Translations under genes and position numbers: made by a program
Shown: positions 44,051-52,045 of the stretch, one piece after another
Numbering within the stretch: the stretch's first letter is position 1
How the letters are laid out: each line of letters starts with the position of its first letter
The notes under the pieces: generated by a model
The model's database searches: none
Seen by the model: the letters and a program-made list of their open reading frames with translations, nothing else
Told to the model about the DNA's origin: nothing
Assembly: GCA_017882405.1 (NCBI GenBank)
Contig: JADGPO010000042.1
Coordinates: 3,116 to 67,115, forward strand
DNA from: Solirubrobacteraceae bacterium
GTDB taxonomy: Bacteria > Actinomycetota > Thermoleophilia > Solirubrobacterales > Solirubrobacteraceae
DNA: 64,000 nt
Direction: 5' to 3'

Positions 44051-45271
44051 TCAGCGAGCGAGTGGCTCGAGCGAGACGAGCGACCCCGCGGGAAGCACGC
44101 CGTCGCCCATAGGGATCATCGCCAGCGCGTCGGCGGCCAGCAACGAGGTGAGGATGTGTGAGCCCTGGGCGCCGTTGGGAAAGGCGGTCGGGCGCAGCTG
44201 CGGGCCGCCGATCTCCAGACGGACCCGGATCGCCTGGTCGCGGCGCGGGTTGCGCATGACCTCGGTGGCCAGCGCCGCCTCGGCGTAGGGTGGGCGCGGC
44301 ACCGGCGCGCCCTGCAGCGCGGCCAGCGCGGGCGCGACGAACAGCGAGAACGTGACCACCGCCGACACCGGGTTGCCGGGCAGGCCGAAAACCAGCGGCT
44401 GGGTGGGGATCGACCTCCCGATGCCGAACCAGGTCGGTTTGCCCGGCTGCAGCGCGACCGACCAGAACACCTCGTCGACGCCCAGCTCGCAGAGCGCCGG
44501 CTTCACGTGATCGTGAGGGCCGACCGAGACGCCGCCGGAGATGATCACCACGTCGGCTTGGTGGAGCGCCTCGCCGATGCCCCGCTCGGTGGCGCCACGG
44601 TCGTCGGGCAGCCGCTGGGCGGGTGCCGCGAGCGCGCCGGCGCCGGTGACCAGGCCGACCAGCATCGGCGCGTTGGAGTTGTGGATCTCGCCCGGCCCGA
44701 GCGGCGCACCGGGAGCCCGCAGCTCGTCGCCGGTGCACAGGACCGTCACCCGGGGGCGGCGGGACGCCGACAGCGTGCCCACGCCGGCGGCCACGGCGGC
44801 CCCGAGATCGACCGCGCGCAGGCGCGTGCCGGCGGTCAGCTGCAACGCGCCGGCGCGCATGTCCTCGCCGGCCCCGCGGACGTGCTGGCCGGTGGTCGCG
44901 GCGGCCCGGGTCTCGATCTCGTCGGCCTCGCGGCTGACCTCCTCCTGGGGGATCACCGCGGTGGCACCCGCGGGGATGGCGGCGCCGGTGGAGACCCGGA
45001 TCCCCTCGCCCTCGCCCAGCCGGCCGGTGGCGGGCGTGCCGGCGCGCGACTCGCCGACGATCGTGAGGCGCCGGCCCGAGTCGCCGGCGAGGATCGCATA
45101 GCCGTCCATCGCCGAGCAGGGGAACGGCGGCACGTCCTCGGTGGCACGCACGTCGTCGGCGAGCACCCGGCCGAGCGCATCGTCGATCGCGACCGGCTCG
45201 GGATCGAGCGGCTCGATCCCCTCGAGCACGCTTTCGCGCGCCTGGGCGACGGTGATCAGCGTGGTCGACAT
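44051..45271 (-). CDS. moeA: Molybdopterin molybdotransferase MoeA
   Basis: 406 residues; inserts molybdate into adenylylated molybdopterin. Typical blocks are FPCSAMDGYAILAGD, STGAAIPAGATAVIPQEEV, VIISGGVSVGPHDHVKPAL and VFGLPGNPVSAVVTFSLF, covering the four MoeA domains. ATG 45271 begins MSTTLITVAQARESVL. A TATGCT element about 30 nt upstream could be its -10. No other Moco gene is nearby. Confidence 0.95.
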   Translation of the reverse strand: MSTTLITVAQARESVLEGIEPLDPEPVAIDDALGRVLADDVRATEDVPPFPCSAMDGYAILAGDSGRRLTIVGESRAGTPATGRLGEGEGIRVSTGAAIPAGATAVIPQEEVSREADEIETRAAATTGQHVRGAGEDMRAGALQLTAGTRLRAVDLGAAVAAGVGTLSASRRPRVTVLCTGDELRAPGAPLGPGEIHNSNAPMLVGLVTGAGALAAPAQRLPDDRGATERGIGEALHQADVVIISGGVSVGPHDHVKPALCELGVDEVFWSVALQPGKPTWFGIGRSIPTQPLVFGLPGNPVSAVVTFSLFVAPALAALQGAPVPRPPYAEAALATEVMRNPRRDQAIRVRLEIGGPQLRPTAFPNGAQGSHILTSLLAADALAMIPMGDGVLPAGSLVSLEPLAR

Positions 45272-45360
45272 GGCGATCTCATCGGGTGGACGGATTTCCC
45301 AGCATATTGCCCCCCGGTCCTGGTCTGCCCGCCGCGCGGGCGGCGTGATAGAAGTGCGCA

Positions 45361-46467
45361 ATGCCGCCTTCCCCACCGCGTCGGCGACGAGCCCGCCCCG
45401 TCGCCGACGCTCCGATCGACGGGCTCCTGTCCCGTACGACGGAGCTGGCCAAGGGATGGCTGCTGGCGCTGCTCGAGCAGGCTCCGTTGCAGAGCGCGCC
45501 GCTCCTGCTGGGGGCGGGGCGGGCGGGGCGGGAGGGGCTGGTACACGAGGGTCCGCAGCTGTGCGGCGCCGTGCTGCGCGCGCTGGCCGATGATCTGGAG
45601 CTGCGGCGGCTGGAGCCCGGTGGCCCGCTCGGCGGCCTGGCGGCCCGGACGGGGGAGCTCGCCGGCGCGGGCGGGGACCCGGCGGCAGCCGTGCGGGCGG
45701 TCGATGCCCTCGGCGATGTGCTGTGGGCGGCGTTGCGCGAGGAGCTGCGGGAGCCCGACCCCGACCTGATCTCCGATCTGGCGCAACGGCTGGCGCTCGT
45801 GTGCGGTCTGCTGCGGGTGGCCGCGCTGGAGCGCGGCGAGACGCTCGGCGGCGGTCCGGCGGAGGGTGTGCCCGACGCCCGGGACACGGCGGTGGCCGTC
45901 TCGGCTCCGTCCCGAGATCCCGGGACGGGGCCCGTCGCCTCGTCGTCGGTCCCGGCATCCCCGACCGCGACGGTCCCCTCGCCGCCGTCCTCAGATTCCG
46001 CGACGGCCGTCCCCGGGCGCTCGCCGTCCGCGGATGCGCTGTGGGTGGGTGCGCTGGAGGACGAGCTGCTGCGCGCCGACGGGTTGCCGCTGTCGCTGCT
46101 CCTGGCCGAGATGGAGGACGCGGAGCGCGTCAGCGCCACCGAGAGCACGGCGGCGGCCACGGCCGCCTTCGAGCACTTCGCCCGCGCCGTGCGGAGCGTC
46201 GTGCGCCACCAGGACATCCTCGTGTGCGAGTCAGACAGCCGCGCCTGGATCATCGCCCGCGACACGGCCCGCTCTGACGCGCAGGCGCTGGGCTCGCGAG
46301 TGGCCGACGCGGTGGGGGCGGGCCCGGCCTGGCGCGGAGCCCCACTGACCGCCAGCGTGGGCGTGGCCGTGTTGGGCGAGGATGGGCATACGTCGAACCA
46401 GCTGATCGAGGCTGCCGAGGAGGCGCGCTTCGCCGCCTCGGCCAGCGGGACCGGGGTCGCCCGCTGA
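45361..46467 (+). CDS. Protein with degenerate GGDEF domain
   Basis: 368 residues. The helical N-terminal half (LAKGWLLALLEQ to VCGLLRVAALE) is joined by a Pro/Ser/Thr linker to a domain with GGDEF-like strands: LPLSLLLAEMEDAERV, VVRHQDILVCESDSRAWII and LTASVGVAVLGEDG followed by LIEAAEEARFAASASG. In active diguanylate cyclases the loop after the second strand is GG(D/E)EF; here it reads CESDSRAW, so catalysis is very unlikely. It may bind c-di-GMP or GTP, or act as a scaffold. Divergent from moeA. Confidence 0.65.
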   Translation: MPPSPPRRRRARPVADAPIDGLLSRTTELAKGWLLALLEQAPLQSAPLLLGAGRAGREGLVHEGPQLCGAVLRALADDLELRRLEPGGPLGGLAARTGELAGAGGDPAAAVRAVDALGDVLWAALREELREPDPDLISDLAQRLALVCGLLRVAALERGETLGGGPAEGVPDARDTAVAVSAPSRDPGTGPVASSSVPASPTATVPSPPSSDSATAVPGRSPSADALWVGALEDELLRADGLPLSLLLAEMEDAERVSATESTAAATAAFEHFARAVRSVVRHQDILVCESDSRAWIIARDTARSDAQALGSRVADAVGAGPAWRGAPLTASVGVAVLGEDGHTSNQLIEAAEEARFAASASGTGVAR

Positions 46468-46479
46468 AGGCAGGTCCGT

Positions 46480-46536
46480 GTGGGCGATTTGGGAACTGTA
46501 CGTTCCAACATCGCCCACGCAACCGAGTGGTTGCGT
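46480..46536. terminator. Double hairpin between convergent genes
   Basis: GTGGGCGAT (46480-46488) pairs with ATCGCCCAC (46510-46518), enclosing an inner GAAC/GTTC stem; next, ACGCAACC pairs with GGTTGCGT (46517-46536) around a 4-nt loop. The two hairpins fill the gap between the GGDEF-like gene and the RlpA-like gene. Confidence 0.65.
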
Positions 46537-46541
46537 GGCGG

Positions 46542-47330
46542 TCAGCGAGTGGGGAGAGACACGGCGTCGATGGTCGCGACGCCTTCGATCCCGAGCACCT
46601 GGGCGGTTGCCGCGGTCAGGTCCCAGTCGCGGCCGGCGACATAGGGACCGTGATCGATCACCGGCACGGTCAGCGTGCGGCCGTGAAAGTAGATCGCGAC
46701 GCCCATCCCGCACGGCAGCGTCTTGTTGGCGAGTCCGATCGTGCTCTTGGTGAGCGTCGTCCCACAGGCGGTCTTCGTGCCGTACATGCCGGGCCCATAC
46801 CAGCTGGCCTTGGACGGCCGGTAGACGGTCGTCGTCAGCGAAGGGGTGACCGAGGCCGAGTTGGCGCTGTCGGCAGAGGTGATCACCGCGCGCACCGCGA
46901 AGCGCCCGATGTGGTTGGTTTGCCAGGTGGCGGTGAACGAACCGTCCGGGCCGGCGGTGGCATTCACCGTCGGGGCCCATTGCCAGTTCGTCTGATGCCC
47001 GGAGCGCTCGATCTCGATCGTCTTTCCGGCGGGCGCGGTGCCGGTGAAGCTGAGGCTCCTGCGCAGGACGGCGGAGGCCCGGGTGCGCAGCGTGATCCCG
47101 CTGCCGGTGGTGCTGACGGTGATGTCACCGCTCTGCAGCGCGGGGCTCGTGCTCGCCACCGGGGTGGTGCTCTGATTGCCGCTGGTCGCTGGGCCCGCTG
47201 AGCCCGTCGAGCCGGAGCTCCGCCCGCTCAGTCCCGATCCGCCCGAGGCGGCCCCCGCGGCCGTCGGGAGGGCCAGCGCGGCGCACAGCAGCGCGAGCAG
47301 GGGATAGATGTGTCGGCGTCTTCTCACCAT
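46542..47330 (-). CDS. RlpA-like secreted double-psi beta-barrel protein
   Basis: 262 residues. Signal peptide (HIYPLLALLCAALALPTAAG), Ser/Gly/Thr linker, an Ig-like middle domain (about 75-170), then a C-terminal DPBB domain: ASWYGPGMYGTKTACGTTL, TIGLANKTLPCGMGVAIYF and VIDHGPYVAGRDWDLTAA. The fold is shared with RlpA lytic transglycosylases and expansins; the Asp in VIDHGPY is the usual catalytic position. ATG 47330 is preferred over ATG 47342 because it begins a normal basic signal-peptide leader and sits on the riboswitch-complementary element. Controlled by the c-di-AMP riboswitch upstream. Confidence 0.82.
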   Translation of the reverse strand: MVRRRRHIYPLLALLCAALALPTAAGAASGGSGLSGRSSGSTGSAGPATSGNQSTTPVASTSPALQSGDITVSTTGSGITLRTRASAVLRRSLSFTGTAPAGKTIEIERSGHQTNWQWAPTVNATAGPDGSFTATWQTNHIGRFAVRAVITSADSANSASVTPSLTTTVYRPSKASWYGPGMYGTKTACGTTLTKSTIGLANKTLPCGMGVAIYFHGRTLTVPVIDHGPYVAGRDWDLTAATAQVLGIEGVATIDAVSLPTR

Positions 47331-47347
47331 CGTTCGGTACATCTGGG

Positions 47348-47500
47348 TTCATGCCTACGAGGTGAGCTGACGGGCTCGCGTCTGGGGTGACGCTACGGTC
47401 CTTTGCGGGACCGATTCGCCCCGGCGGATCTGACTTTCAGATCCGCAAGTGGTTCCCCCGCCGGTCGCGCCCTGAGGCGAGACCGCTCGGCTGATGGCGA
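47348..47500 (-). ncRNA. c-di-AMP (ydaO/yuaA) riboswitch upstream of the RlpA-like gene
   Basis: Read on the reverse strand: CATCAGCCGAGCGG, then CGGCGGGGGAACCACTTG, CCGGGGCGAATCGGTCCC and the invariant GAGCCCGTCAGCTCACC followed by TCGTAGGCATGAACC. It is the same architecture as the element at 36.5 kb. The conserved CUAACC is CUCACC here, and a complementary GGTGAG (47328-47323) overlaps the ATG of the downstream gene by one base. Boundaries are approximate. Confidence 0.92.
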
Positions 47501-47503
47501 GTG

Positions 47504-47509
47504 AGTATA
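47504..47509 (-). promoter_or_regulatory. -10 element of the second riboswitch transcript
   Basis: TATACT on the reverse strand, just upstream of the aptamer; transcription would begin close to the first aptamer helix. The -35 region is weak. Confidence 0.55.
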
Positions 47510-47545
47510 CGTAACGCGGCGACGAACGTCGGGCCGCTCGCCCGG

Positions 47546-47953
47546 TCAGGCGGTCCGGCCGAGATACTCCGCGTCGTTGACGTGGCGCCCCCAGCGGGCG
47601 GGGGAACCGTCCTCGCCTGCCTCCTGGATCGCCAGATGGATCATCGCGTGGCCGGGGCTGGCGCCGTGCCAGTGATTCTCCCCGGGGGCGAAGCGCACCG
47701 AGGTCCCGGGGCCGATGTCGACGACGTCGCGGCCCTCGCTCTGCACCCGGGCCACGCCGTGCAGCACGTGCAGGATCTGGCCGTAGGGGTGGGTGTGCCA
47801 CGCCGTACGCGCGCCGTCGGCGAACGAGACGAGGTTGGCCTGCGTGCGTCCGGGGGCCTCGGCCGCGCCCACGGCCTGGATCGAGACGGCGCCGGTGAAC
47901 CACTCGGCCGGGCCGGTGAGCGTCTGCGCGTCGGGCGTGGGAGTGATGTCCAC
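47546..47953 (-). CDS. Small cupin-domain protein
   Basis: 135 residues, single cupin barrel. Metal ligands appear in TAWHTHPYGQILHVLHG (HxHx...Q/H) and in FAPGENHWHGASP with MIHLAIQE. Relatives include cupins fused to carboxymuconolactone decarboxylase and mandelonitrile-lyase-like enzymes, so activity is open. It lies 11 bp after the Ala/Lys-rich protein gene on the same strand. Start GTG 47953. Confidence 0.8.
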   Translation of the reverse strand: MDITPTPDAQTLTGPAEWFTGAVSIQAVGAAEAPGRTQANLVSFADGARTAWHTHPYGQILHVLHGVARVQSEGRDVVDIGPGTSVRFAPGENHWHGASPGHAMIHLAIQEAGEDGSPARWGRHVNDAEYLGRTA

Positions 47954-47964
47954 TTGCCCGAGGC

Positions 47965-48462
47965 TCAGCGTCGGGGAAGGCGCGAGAGCGTGCGGCGCAG
48001 TGCCCGGGCGCTGGCCTGCAGGCCGATCTCGGCCAGCTCGGCGGCCGCCTGGACGGCCGTCTCGACCGCGCCCGGGGCGGGCGACGGCGGGGGAGCGAGC
48101 TCACGTGCCGGCTTGCGCGGGGCACTCGGCTTGGCGGCGGCGGTGCCGGGCTGGACGGCGCGCTTGGGAGGGCCGTCGGGCTTGGCGGCGGCGGCGGTGC
48201 GTGCGGCCTTCGCCTTGGGGGCAGCGGCTGCCTTGGCCGTCGGCGTGGCCTTGGCCGCGGCGCGTGCGGGATTCGCCTTGGCAGCAGCGCGTGCGGGCTT
48301 TGCCCGGGGCGCGGCGGCGGGCTTCGTCGCGGGCGCGGCCACCGCCTCAGCGTCGGCGCTGGACGGCTCCGCCGTGGGTACGTCGGGGCGTTTGTCGCTG
48401 CGCCGATGGGGCCGCGTGTGGGGCAGGGAACCGAGGACTCCGGGCTGGCGCTGTTTGCTCAT
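47965..48462 (-). CDS. Histone H1-like Ala/Lys/Pro-rich protein
   Basis: 165 residues dominated by KPA, AAAKA and AKPAR repeats between residues 45 and 115. A helical C-terminus follows (VETAVQAAAELAEIGLQASA) ending in RALRRTLSRLPRR. The composition resembles eukaryotic H1 tails and bacterial Hc1/HU-extension proteins, so nucleic-acid binding is plausible; no globular DNA-binding domain is visible. Low complexity makes homology unsafe. Probably an operon with the cupin gene. Confidence 0.6.
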   Translation of the reverse strand: MSKQRQPGVLGSLPHTRPHRRSDKRPDVPTAEPSSADAEAVAAPATKPAAAPRAKPARAAAKANPARAAAKATPTAKAAAAPKAKAARTAAAAKPDGPPKRAVQPGTAAAKPSAPRKPARELAPPPSPAPGAVETAVQAAAELAEIGLQASARALRRTLSRLPRR

Positions 48463-48639
48463 CGTGCTCCATGATCGCGCACCGCGGTCGCGCGCGTCGG
48501 TTCCCAGTCAATTTTCGGCGTAACTTTGCGGCGCTTCTGGTTGTTCTATGTATAGAGGTGAACGACGGCGCCGGGAGCAGGCGCTCAAAGCGCACTCGGG
48601 CGGCACGCCCTTACGCTCCTCCAGGCCCCGTCGCCGACC

Positions 48640-48667
48640 TTGCCTTCAAAAGTATAGTGTCTATAGT
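48640..48667 (+). promoter_or_regulatory. Promoter of the primary sigma factor gene
   Basis: TTGCCT (48640-48645) and TATAGT (48662-48667) with a 16-bp spacer, the best full -35/-10 pair in the window. A second TATAGT lies at 48653-48658 within a near-repeat (GTATAGTGTCTATAGTC). The region 48463-48639 upstream holds no gene that I can see. Confidence 0.65.
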
Positions 48668-48703
48668 CACTGGCTATGTTTGAGTAGCGGGCCTACGCTC
48701 TAG

Positions 48704-49888
48704 ATGAGCCAGGTCCGAGTGGTAGCAACTCAGCGCCGGTACCGCCAGGGCCGCCGCCAACGACGGAAACGACGGAAACGGAAACAGATGTCTGTAGCGG
48801 AACTGCAGGAACTCGAAGAGATCAAGGGCCTGGTCAACCGTGGCCAGCAGCTCGGCGTGCTCACGTATTCGGAGATCGCCGGCGCCGTCTCCGAGCTCGA
48901 TCTGGACGAAGCCGACGTAGAAGAGCTGCACGGCTTCCTCGAGCGCGCCGAGATCGAGCTCGTGGAGGAGGTCGATCCCGCCCTGGCCGCCACCGAGGTG
49001 GAACGCGCGCCCGACAAGCGCGGCCGCCGCAAGGCCAAGACGGCACTCGATCTCAAGCCGGACATGACGACCGACTCGCTGCAGCTGTTCCTCAAGGACA
49101 TCGGCAAGGTCCGCCTGCTGACTGCCCAGGAGGAGGTCGACCTGGCCAAGCGGATCGAGCGCGGCGATCTGGACGCCAAGCAGAAGATGGTCGAGTCAAA
49201 CCTGCGCCTTGTCGTCTCGATCGCCAAGAACTACCGCAACCAGGGTCTCCCGTTCCTGGACCTGATCCAGGAGGGGACGCTCGGACTGGTCCGTGCCGCC
49301 GAGAAGTTCGACTACCGCAAGGGCTTCAAGTTCTCCACCTACGCCACCTGGTGGATCCGCCAGGCGATCGCCCGTGCGCTGGCCGACAAGGCCCGCACGA
49401 TTCGCATCCCGGTCCACGTGGTCGAGAAGCTCAACAAGATCGGCCGCGCCGAGCGAAAGCTCGTCACCGAGCTGGGTCGCGAGCCCACCGCCGAGGAGAT
49501 CGCCGAGGTGACCGGGATCGAGCCCGAGGAGGTCGAGTCGATCAAGCGCTCGGCTCAGGCTCCGGTTTCGCTGGAGAAGCCGGTGGGCGACGAGGAGGAG
49601 TCCGAGTTCGGCCAGTTCATCGCCGACGAGCGGGCGGAGTCCCCCTACGAGCGTGCTGCCGAGATCCTCACCAAGGAGGCCCTGCGCGAGGCGCTGGAGA
49701 ACCTCAGCTACCGCGAGCGCCGCGTGCTCGAGCTGCGCTACGGCCTGGGCGGCGAGCACCCTCGCACGCTGGACGAGGTGGGCCGCACGTTCAACGTCAC
49801 GCGCGAGCGGATCCGCCAGATCGAGAACCAGTCGCTCAAGAAGCTGCAGTCGCTGGCCGAGGCGCAGAAGCTGCGCGACGTCGCCTAG
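48704..49888 (+). CDS. sigA: RNA polymerase primary sigma factor (RpoD/SigA type)
   Basis: 394 residues. Sigma 1.1-like N-terminus ([20 protein letters not shown]), region 1.2 ([20 protein letters not shown]), 2.1-2.4 with [37 protein letters not shown] and [20 protein letters not shown], region 3, and region 4.2 ending [20 protein letters not shown]. The first 28 residues are unusually basic ([12 protein letters not shown]), encoded by a 9-bp repeat; ATG 48788 ([15 protein letters not shown]) is a credible alternative start. It has its own strong promoter and no operon partner. Confidence 0.93.
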   Translation: MSQVRVVATQRRYRQGRRQRRKRRKRKQMSVAELQELEEIKGLVNRGQQLGVLTYSEIAGAVSELDLDEADVEELHGFLERAEIELVEEVDPALAATEVERAPDKRGRRKAKTALDLKPDMTTDSLQLFLKDIGKVRLLTAQEEVDLAKRIERGDLDAKQKMVESNLRLVVSIAKNYRNQGLPFLDLIQEGTLGLVRAAEKFDYRKGFKFSTYATWWIRQAIARALADKARTIRIPVHVVEKLNKIGRAERKLVTELGREPTAEEIAEVTGIEPEEVESIKRSAQAPVSLEKPVGDEEESEFGQFIADERAESPYERAAEILTKEALREALENLSYRERRVLELRYGLGGEHPRTLDEVGRTFNVTRERIRQIENQSLKKLQSLAEAQKLRDVA

Positions 49889-49904
49889 CCCCTCGGACCC
49901 GAGC

Positions 49905-49992
49905 ACTTTCACAACACCGTGAAGTAGAGCGTCGCCGCGGGATCGCCTTCCGGGCCGTTCGGACCGGTCCGGACGCGCTTCAGTTCGTGAAG
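49905..49992. promoter_or_regulatory. Two inverted repeats before the HxlR gene
   Basis: ACTTTCAC-aacacc-GTGAAGT (49905-49925) and CTTCA-gttcg-TGAAG (49978-49992) share the octamer GTGAAGTA (49919-49926 and 49987-49994). The second overlaps the expected -35 region of the HxlR gene and may be its own operator; the first could instead be the sigma-gene terminator. Confidence 0.4.
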
Positions 49993-50000
49993 TACTGCGC

Positions 50001-50006
50001 TAGAAT
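50001..50006 (+). promoter_or_regulatory. -10 element of the HxlR gene
   Basis: TAGAAT lies 10 nt before ATG 50017. Confidence 0.5.
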
Positions 50007-50016
50007 CAGCGTTTAG

Positions 50017-50382
50017 ATGCCAACAAGCGAAACATGTCCGGTCTGTCGCACGGCAGAGATAGTGTGCGGCAAGTGGACGTTGCTGGTGATACGGGACCTC
50101 GCGGACGGTCGCTCCCGATTCTGTGAGCTGGAGCGCTCGCTGCGGGGGATCAGCCCCCGAACCCTGTCCCTGCGTCTGCGGGGGCTGGAGGAAGAGGGCA
50201 TCGTGGAGCGCCGGACGTTTCCCGAGGTGCCGCCCCGCGTCGAGTACGTGCTCACGCGCAAGGGCCGTGCCCTGGTGCCGCTGATCGAGGACATGCGCGC
50301 CTACGGGCGCCAATGGCTGGGCGCCGACTGCGGCGAGGAGCTCGACTCCGCAGACGAGCTCGAGCCGGCCGTCTTCGCCTGA
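50017..50382 (+). CDS. HxlR-family winged-helix regulator with N-terminal cysteines
   Basis: 121 residues: CGKWTLLVIRDLADGRSRFC and ISPRTLSLRLRGLEEEGIVE are the HxlR winged helix; ARGRALVPLIEDM-type C-terminal helix follows. Besides the family Cys (TCPVCRTAEIVCGKW) it has an extra CxxC and further Cys residues, so a redox or electrophile-sensing role like HypR/QorR is possible. The target may be itself or the following gene. Probable operators lie upstream. Confidence 0.85.
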   Translation: MPTSETCPVCRTAEIVCGKWTLLVIRDLADGRSRFCELERSLRGISPRTLSLRLRGLEEEGIVERRTFPEVPPRVEYVLTRKGRALVPLIEDMRAYGRQWLGADCGEELDSADELEPAVFA

Positions 50383-50500
50383 CCCGGCGCGCGGTCGCTG
50401 AGCTCGATTCAGGAGTGCGTCAGCGCCGATTCGGCTTCGCAGGGCCTGCAAGCCGGCCTGCGGGCGAAGGATCGGCTTCAACGGCGCAGAAACCGCCGGG

Positions 50501-51772
50501 GTGCGCAACGCCGCCCTGCACCGCCAGCTGGAGACGTTGATCGTCGACGCCTCGGGATGCCTGGGCGCCGAGCTCGCCGGCGGCGCCGAGATCCCCTTCG
50601 AGGTGACCGAGGAACGCGCCGGCGGCCGCGCGGTCGGGCGGGGGCTCTACGTCTACCGACCGCTGACCGGCGAGTTCATCGCCTCCCGGCGCCTGGCGCT
50701 GCAGGGGCTCCCCAGCCATGCCGACGCGCTGCGCGCGCTGGCCGGCTGCGAGGCACTCGACTCCTATCTGGTGGAGCGCGGGGCGGTCAAGCTGCCCGAT
50801 GATCGCCGCGCTCTGAGCGAGGCCGTGCTGGAGGCATTTCTGGCGGCGGTGTTCGCCGAACGCAGCGAGTTCGGCTTCGAGCCCGCCCACTTCGAGGCAT
50901 CCTATGGCGAGCTGGAGCGCGCCGTGTATGAGGGGCATTGCACCGCCACCGTGGTGGCGCCGGTGATGGGGATCGCGCTTGATCCCGACACGATCGAGCT
51001 CGAGCTGGGCGAGGGCCTCTCGCTGATCCGCGGCGACGCTCTGGGCGACGCCCCGGCGGAGGCCGTGTGGGGCGACAACGACGAGCCCAACGTGCTGGCG
51101 CTGCTGGCGATCGACCAGGAGCGTTCCGACCGTCCGCCGGTATCGGTGGCACGGTCGCGATTCCAGCGCATCCTGTCTGCGCTGCGGCTGTTCGAGCGCG
51201 GCGGCTACGCGCTGGGGCCGGTGGCCTACGCGCGCAGCGAGGCGGGCGGCTGGCGTCCGGTGCCGATCGGCATCAGCGGCAGGGTCGGTGGGGTCCGATT
51301 CCTCACACTGATCCCCGCTGCCCAGCAGGAGGAGCTGCAGGCGTTCTATCGGCTGGTGTCGCGCCGCTTACCAGGCAGCGGCGAGCTGAGCTGGGCGCTG
51401 GCGCGCTTCGAGATGGGCTGCGAGCGGGTGGCGCCGTTCGAGGCCCTGACCGACTACCTGGTCGCTCTGCGGGCGCTGCTGGAGCCCGAGGGACCCGCCA
51501 GCGGGCGCCTCGCCCAGCGGCTGGCGGTGATCTGCGCCGCCCCCGAGGAGCGCGCTGACCTGGCCCAGCGGGTAGCCCGGGCGATCTCCCTGGAGCGGGC
51601 CGTGATCACCGGCATGGACTCGGACGAGCGGGGGATCTCCACCCTCGTCGACGAGCTGGCCGAGCACCTGCGGGCGATCCTCCGCGACGCGCTCTGCGGG
51701 CACCTCGACAGCGACCTGTGCGCGGTCGCCGACGAGCTGCTGGCCGAGGCGGCGCAGGCCCCCGCACGCTAA
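50501..51772 (+). CDS. Hypothetical protein, 423 residues
   Basis: No named family recognised. Soluble, acidic and Leu/Ala-rich, with an N-terminal alpha/beta part (CLGAELAGGAEIPFEVTEER), a middle strand-rich region (SRFQRILSALRLFERGGYAL) and a helical C-terminus (LTDYLVALRALLEPEGP to AISLERAVITGM). The last part faintly resembles HEPN-type helices of ApeA-like proteins, but no RxxxxH motif is evident. GTG 50501 is used; no ribosome binding site or -10 stands out. It precedes a second unknown gene and an ArsA ATPase. Confidence 0.6.
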   Translation: MRNAALHRQLETLIVDASGCLGAELAGGAEIPFEVTEERAGGRAVGRGLYVYRPLTGEFIASRRLALQGLPSHADALRALAGCEALDSYLVERGAVKLPDDRRALSEAVLEAFLAAVFAERSEFGFEPAHFEASYGELERAVYEGHCTATVVAPVMGIALDPDTIELELGEGLSLIRGDALGDAPAEAVWGDNDEPNVLALLAIDQERSDRPPVSVARSRFQRILSALRLFERGGYALGPVAYARSEAGGWRPVPIGISGRVGGVRFLTLIPAAQQEELQAFYRLVSRRLPGSGELSWALARFEMGCERVAPFEALTDYLVALRALLEPEGPASGRLAQRLAVICAAPEERADLAQRVARAISLERAVITGMDSDERGISTLVDELAEHLRAILRDALCGHLDSDLCAVADELLAEAAQAPAR

Positions 51773-51961
51773 TCTGAAGGCCAGACCGCTCCCTACTCGG
51801 TCTTCGCTGAAGGCCGGGAGTGTTCTGCCCACCAGGCACGACACCGTAAGTCCTGGGGCTCGTAAGTAGTCAGGGGGAGCGCGATCTGCAGCGACGAGCG
51901 GGCTCCGGCCCGCTCGTTCTGCGTCTGGCCCGGATCCGGGCCTGCCCCGGCGTCGGCGAGA

Positions 51962-51967
51962 TACGCT
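51962..51967 (+). promoter_or_regulatory. -10 element before a 23-codon ORF
   Basis: TACGCT lies 6 nt before GTG 51974. In the 200 bp upstream (51773-51961) I see no gene. Confidence 0.4.
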
Positions 51968-51973
51968 CCGTGC

Positions 51974-52045
51974 GTGGCCGACGACACGCTGATCTGCATG
52001 GCGCTCGATCACCGAGGCCCGCCGGCGCTTTCGCGAGCTGACTGA
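51974..52045 (+). CDS. Short 23-residue ORF coupled to the next gene
   Basis: GTG 51974 opens VADDTLICMALDHRGPPALS and three more codons before TGA, which is followed without a gap by the ATG of the next gene. Placed after a -10-like element at leaderless spacing, it could be a leader peptide or simply the 5' end of the transcript. No database comparison is possible here. Confidence 0.35.
   Translation: MADDTLICMALDHRGPPALSRAD

Noticed and set aside
44051..45958. Extension of MoeA to an upstream start at 45958
   Set aside because: The added residues are Arg/Pro/Ala-rich antisense of the GGDEF-like gene; MSTTLITVAQ at 45271 is the normal MoeA beginning.
47965..48462. Ala/Lys-rich repeats as evidence for a true histone H1
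   Set aside because: Composition alone in GC-rich DNA yields such similarity; no globular domain is visible, so I name it only H1-like.
50383..50500. GC-rich complementary stretches (such as GCAGG and CCTGC) as a regulatory RNA
   Set aside because: Only short complementary runs, no conserved motif, and no promoter element to support transcription as an RNA gene.
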